Program-made: the position numbers and the translations under genes
The notes under the pieces: generated by a model
The model's input: the letters and a program-made list of their open reading frames with translations, nothing else
Database searches by the model: none
What the model was told of the DNA's origin: nothing
Shown: piece after piece, positions 5,930 to 7,864 of the stretch
Numbering within the stretch: position 1 is the stretch's first letter
Layout: each line of letters opens with the position of its first letter
Assembly (NCBI GenBank): GCA_003696875.1
Contig: RFHL01000273.1
Location: forward strand, 1-7,864
Source of the DNA: Bacteroidota bacterium
Lineage (GTDB): Bacteria; Bacteroidota; Bacteroidia; J057
Length of the DNA stretch: 7,864 nt
Direction: 5' to 3'

Positions 5930-6625
5930 ATGTCTCAACCCGATTCCCAAGCCCGTCTCTTTGCCTATCTGGCCCAATATCTGCAACCTGAGCGGCTGCG
6001 GCGCTTTGAGGAAGTGCTGGCCTGGCGGACCCGCTATCTCACGGTCGCGGTGGAGGAGCTACACAAGCCCCGCAACACCAGCGCGGTGCTACGCAGCTGT
6101 GAGGGCTTTGGGATCCAGGATGTGCACATCATTGCTGGAGCGGAGACCTATCCCATCCACAAGCTTATTGCTGGGGGAGCGGCCCCCTGGCTCACCGTCC
6201 ACCGCCATCGCGCCGCCACCGGCAGCGCGGCGGCCTGTATCGGGCGGCTGCGCGCTCAGGGCTACCGCATCGTGGCTACCAGTCCCCATGCAGAACAGCA
6301 GGTGGAGGACCTCGGCCTGGATCGTCCCTTGGCCCTCTTTTTTGGCTCTGAGCTGGAGGGCCTGTCCGAGACCGTGCTGAGCCAGGCAGATGTGCAGCTA
6401 CGCATCCCGATGTATGGCTTTACCGAGAGCCTGAATCTCTCGGTCTCGGCAGCCCTGCTGCTCCACGACCTCAGCCGCCGCCTGCACGCGCGCGATGATC
6501 TCCCCTGGCGGCTGAGCGAGGCGGAAAAAATGGATTTGCGGGTGGCCTGGGCCACCCGCAGCCTGAAGTACGGCTACCGCTACGTCCGCCGATTCTGGCG
6601 GGAGGAGGGAGAAAGGCCCGCCTAG
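5930..6625 (+). CDS. trmH: tRNA (guanosine-2'-O-)-methyltransferase, TrmH/SpoU family
   Basis: The 231-residue SPOUT-fold enzyme is expected to use S-adenosylmethionine to methylate a ribose 2'-OH in tRNA, most likely G18 in the D-loop, in the cytoplasm. All three family motifs are visible: HKPRNTSAVLRS (45-56; conserved Asn49 and the likely catalytic Arg55), FFGSELEGLS (127-136), and ESLNLSVSAALLL (166-178), the last two forming the trefoil-knot cofactor site. A basic C-terminal tail (KYGYRYVRRFW) resembles the tRNA-binding extension of TrmH. The length is typical (E. coli TrmH is about 229). I start at 5930; the in-frame ATG at 5804 would add 42 residues translated from repeat copy C. The stop overlaps the stop of the convergent epimerase gene. 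The G18 specificity is inferred from overall similarity to TrmH, not proven against other SpoU paralogues. Confidence 0.88.
   Translation: MSQPDSQARLFAYLAQYLQPERLRRFEEVLAWRTRYLTVAVEELHKPRNTSAVLRSCEGFGIQDVHIIAGAETYPIHKLIAGGAAPWLTVHRHRAATGSAAACIGRLRAQGYRIVATSPHAEQQVEDLGLDRPLALFFGSELEGLSETVLSQADVQLRIPMYGFTESLNLSVSAALLLHDLSRRLHARDDLPWRLSEAEKMDLRVAWATRSLKYGYRYVRRFWREEGERPA
6525..6560 (-). terminator. Possible terminator for the epimerase gene, inside trmH
   Basis: Bases 6537-6560 form a perfect inverted repeat: TGCGGGTGGCC, two-base centre, GGCCACCCGCA. Read on the minus strand, it is followed after six bases by TTTTTT (complement of 6525-6530). It lies about 62 bases beyond the epimerase stop and within trmH codons for residues about 199-211. 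The gap before the U-run is longer than ideal, and the stem may simply reflect coding sequence (VAWAT). Confidence 0.35.
6622..6625. other. Shared CTAG: both stop codons of the convergent genes
   Basis: The palindromic CTAG provides TAG for trmH on the plus strand (6623-6625) and TAG for the epimerase on the minus strand (6622-6624). The two coding regions therefore overlap tail to tail by four bases, and no intergenic terminator is possible between them. Confidence 0.9.
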
Positions 6626-7864
6626 GGCCTGATCAGATCCATCAGGGCCCGGCCATTGTGGTAGGCACCTTTCCAGGCGTGGCCCTTGGGCCGGTAGCGG
6701 TTGTCGGGATCGGTGTCCAGGCCGTTGTTGTACCAGCCGCCGTAGGCGTGGTCGGTCAGATGGGTATGAATGTAGCGCCACAGGCCCAGGAAGGCCTGGG
6801 CATGGCGGGGATCGGGCGGCAGATAGGCCTGCACATAGGCCAGCGCGTGCAGGGCCTCGGCCTGGGCCCACCAGGTCTTTTTGGGGCCGATGATCTCAGG
6901 GACAGTGTCGCTGGGGAAGTAATAGCCCCGGTCATAGAGACCAAAGTAGTCGGGGGCAAAGCCATACGTGAGGCTGTGGTCAAGGAGCCGGGCGGCGACG
7001 GCCCGGCTGCGGGCGTCTGGCGTTTCGTAGAGAACGCGGGCCGCCTCCAGCAGCAAAAAGGCGGTCTCGATGTCGTGCCCGAAGGAGACGTGGTCGTAGT
7101 CCTGCCCGTCCAGGATGTAGGCCCGGCTGCTGTCGCGATGGTTCACGGGCTGCCAGTCCGGATGAAAGTAAAGCCGTAGATACCCCTCTGGCCCGACCAT
7201 GGTGTCGCGCACTAGGGTCAGCAGCTTTTCCAATTGCATGCGTAGCTCTGGGGCGGGCCAGACTTCGTAGGCGCGGGTATAGGCCTCAAGCAGGTGAATG
7301 TGGGTGTTCTGGTCCTTCCAGTCGATCATACCCCAGCCCATGTGGTTGAGCCGGGCCCGGCGGGAGGCCGGGACGCTGTCGGGAAAAACGTAGCTATGGT
7401 AGCCCCCATGTGACGGGTCGTAGGCTCGTGCTTGCAGCCAGTGGTACTGCCGGGCTACCCACGCCCGGGACAGGCTGTCCCGGCGCAGGGTGGCATATTC
7501 GGCCAGGGCATAGAGGGCAAAGGCATTGCCGTAGACCAGCTGGGCGGGCGGTAGGTCAGCTTCAGACCAGGCCCCCGGCCGGCTGCGAAAGCCGCCCTCT
7601 CCCGGGCTCCAAAGGCTATCAGTCAGGAATCGGAAGCCATGATTAGCGGCGGCAGCCAGTTCGGGCCGCTGCCGAAACTGCTGGGCCGCCCGGGCGCTGG
7701 TCCATAGGTGACGCGCCTGCGTCACGAGGTAGGGGTGGGCAGTGCTGTCGAGCTGCCAGTCGTAGCCAAAGGCCGTCCAGTAGCCACCCTGCGGGTTTAC
7801 CACCCGCGGAAACCAGCGGTCGAGGAGAGCCTCAGTTTCAGCCTCGATCTCTGCCCGGGGGACA
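6622..7864 (-). CDS. AGE / cellobiose-2-epimerase family sugar epimerase, 5' end outside window
   Basis: 413 residues are visible. The frame is open to the right edge with no ATG, so the N-terminus is missing. A GTG at 7801-7803 is not the start, because the preceding residues (EIEAETEALLDRWFPR) fit the first helix of the family. The fold is expected to be an alpha/alpha barrel. Conserved features are Arg51 in QARHLWT, NTHIHLLEAYT (186-196), GHDIE with likely catalytic His253 and Glu256, GPKKTWWAQAEAL (325-337), and WKGAYHNGR with the second catalytic His402. These match the two-histidine mechanism of cellobiose/mannobiose 2-epimerases, which invert C2 of a reducing-end sugar; N-acylglucosamine 2-epimerase is the main alternative. 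The substrate cannot be told. Visible length is near the family norm (about 390-420), so little is lost apart from the start and any signal peptide. It converges on trmH with overlapping stops. Confidence 0.87.
   Translation of the reverse strand, partial: VPRAEIEAETEALLDRWFPRVVNPQGGYWTAFGYDWQLDSTAHPYLVTQARHLWTSARAAQQFRQRPELAAAANHGFRFLTDSLWSPGEGGFRSRPGAWSEADLPPAQLVYGNAFALYALAEYATLRRDSLSRAWVARQYHWLQARAYDPSHGGYHSYVFPDSVPASRRARLNHMGWGMIDWKDQNTHIHLLEAYTRAYEVWPAPELRMQLEKLLTLVRDTMVGPEGYLRLYFHPDWQPVNHRDSSRAYILDGQDYDHVSFGHDIETAFLLLEAARVLYETPDARSRAVAARLLDHSLTYGFAPDYFGLYDRGYYFPSDTVPEIIGPKKTWWAQAEALHALAYVQAYLPPDPRHAQAFLGLWRYIHTHLTDHAYGGWYNNGLDTDPDNRYRPKGHAWKGAYHNGRALMDLIRP

Noticed and set aside
6658..7179. 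173-codon plus-strand ORF opposite the epimerase
   Set aside because: It is antisense to well-conserved epimerase motifs. Its Val/Gly-rich translation has no domain and is a shadow of the real frame.

Overview
The window looks like chromosome from a GC-rich member of the Bacteroidota. The main reason is the 5.3-kb gene that fills most of it. That gene encodes an exported surface protein with tandem SprB-type repeats, a PKD domain and a C-terminal gliding-motility/type IX secretion (T9SS type B) sorting domain, a combination characteristic of this phylum. The lineage cannot be fixed more precisely from sequence alone. Saprospiria-like bacteria are one guess, because coding GC reaches about 65-75% in hand-counted stretches, which is high for the phylum.

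Layout: 1-103 is a copy of a short, partly palindromic dispersed repeat, cut by the window edge. 104-325 is a noticeably AT-rich leader containing a run of nine G. 326-5653 (+) is the giant surface protein: signal peptide, an N-terminal beta-rich domain, Ig-like modules, 13 SprB-type repeats, PKD, and the sorting domain. 5654-5929 is intergenic and mostly made of two more copies of the dispersed repeat (about 5661-5741 and 5767-5880), followed by a possible promoter. 5930-6625 (+) is a SPOUT-family tRNA 2'-O-methyltransferase (TrmH). 6622-7864 (-) is an AGE/cellobiose-2-epimerase-family sugar epimerase that converges on trmH and runs off the right edge, so its N-terminus is missing.

The three genes do not form one operon or pathway. 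The giant gene appears to stand alone, with no SprF/PorP partner visible, and is bracketed by directly oriented copies of the dispersed repeat. trmH is a housekeeping RNA-modification gene. The epimerase is a carbohydrate-metabolism gene on the other strand. The convergent pair share a single CTAG that supplies both stop codons.

I see no rRNA, tRNA, CRISPR array, transposase or recognisable defence system. The most interesting material is around the surface-protein gene: homopolymer tracts that could slip, an abrupt composition change inside the gene, two subtypes of SprB repeat arranged in blocks, and the flanking repeat family with alternative hairpins.
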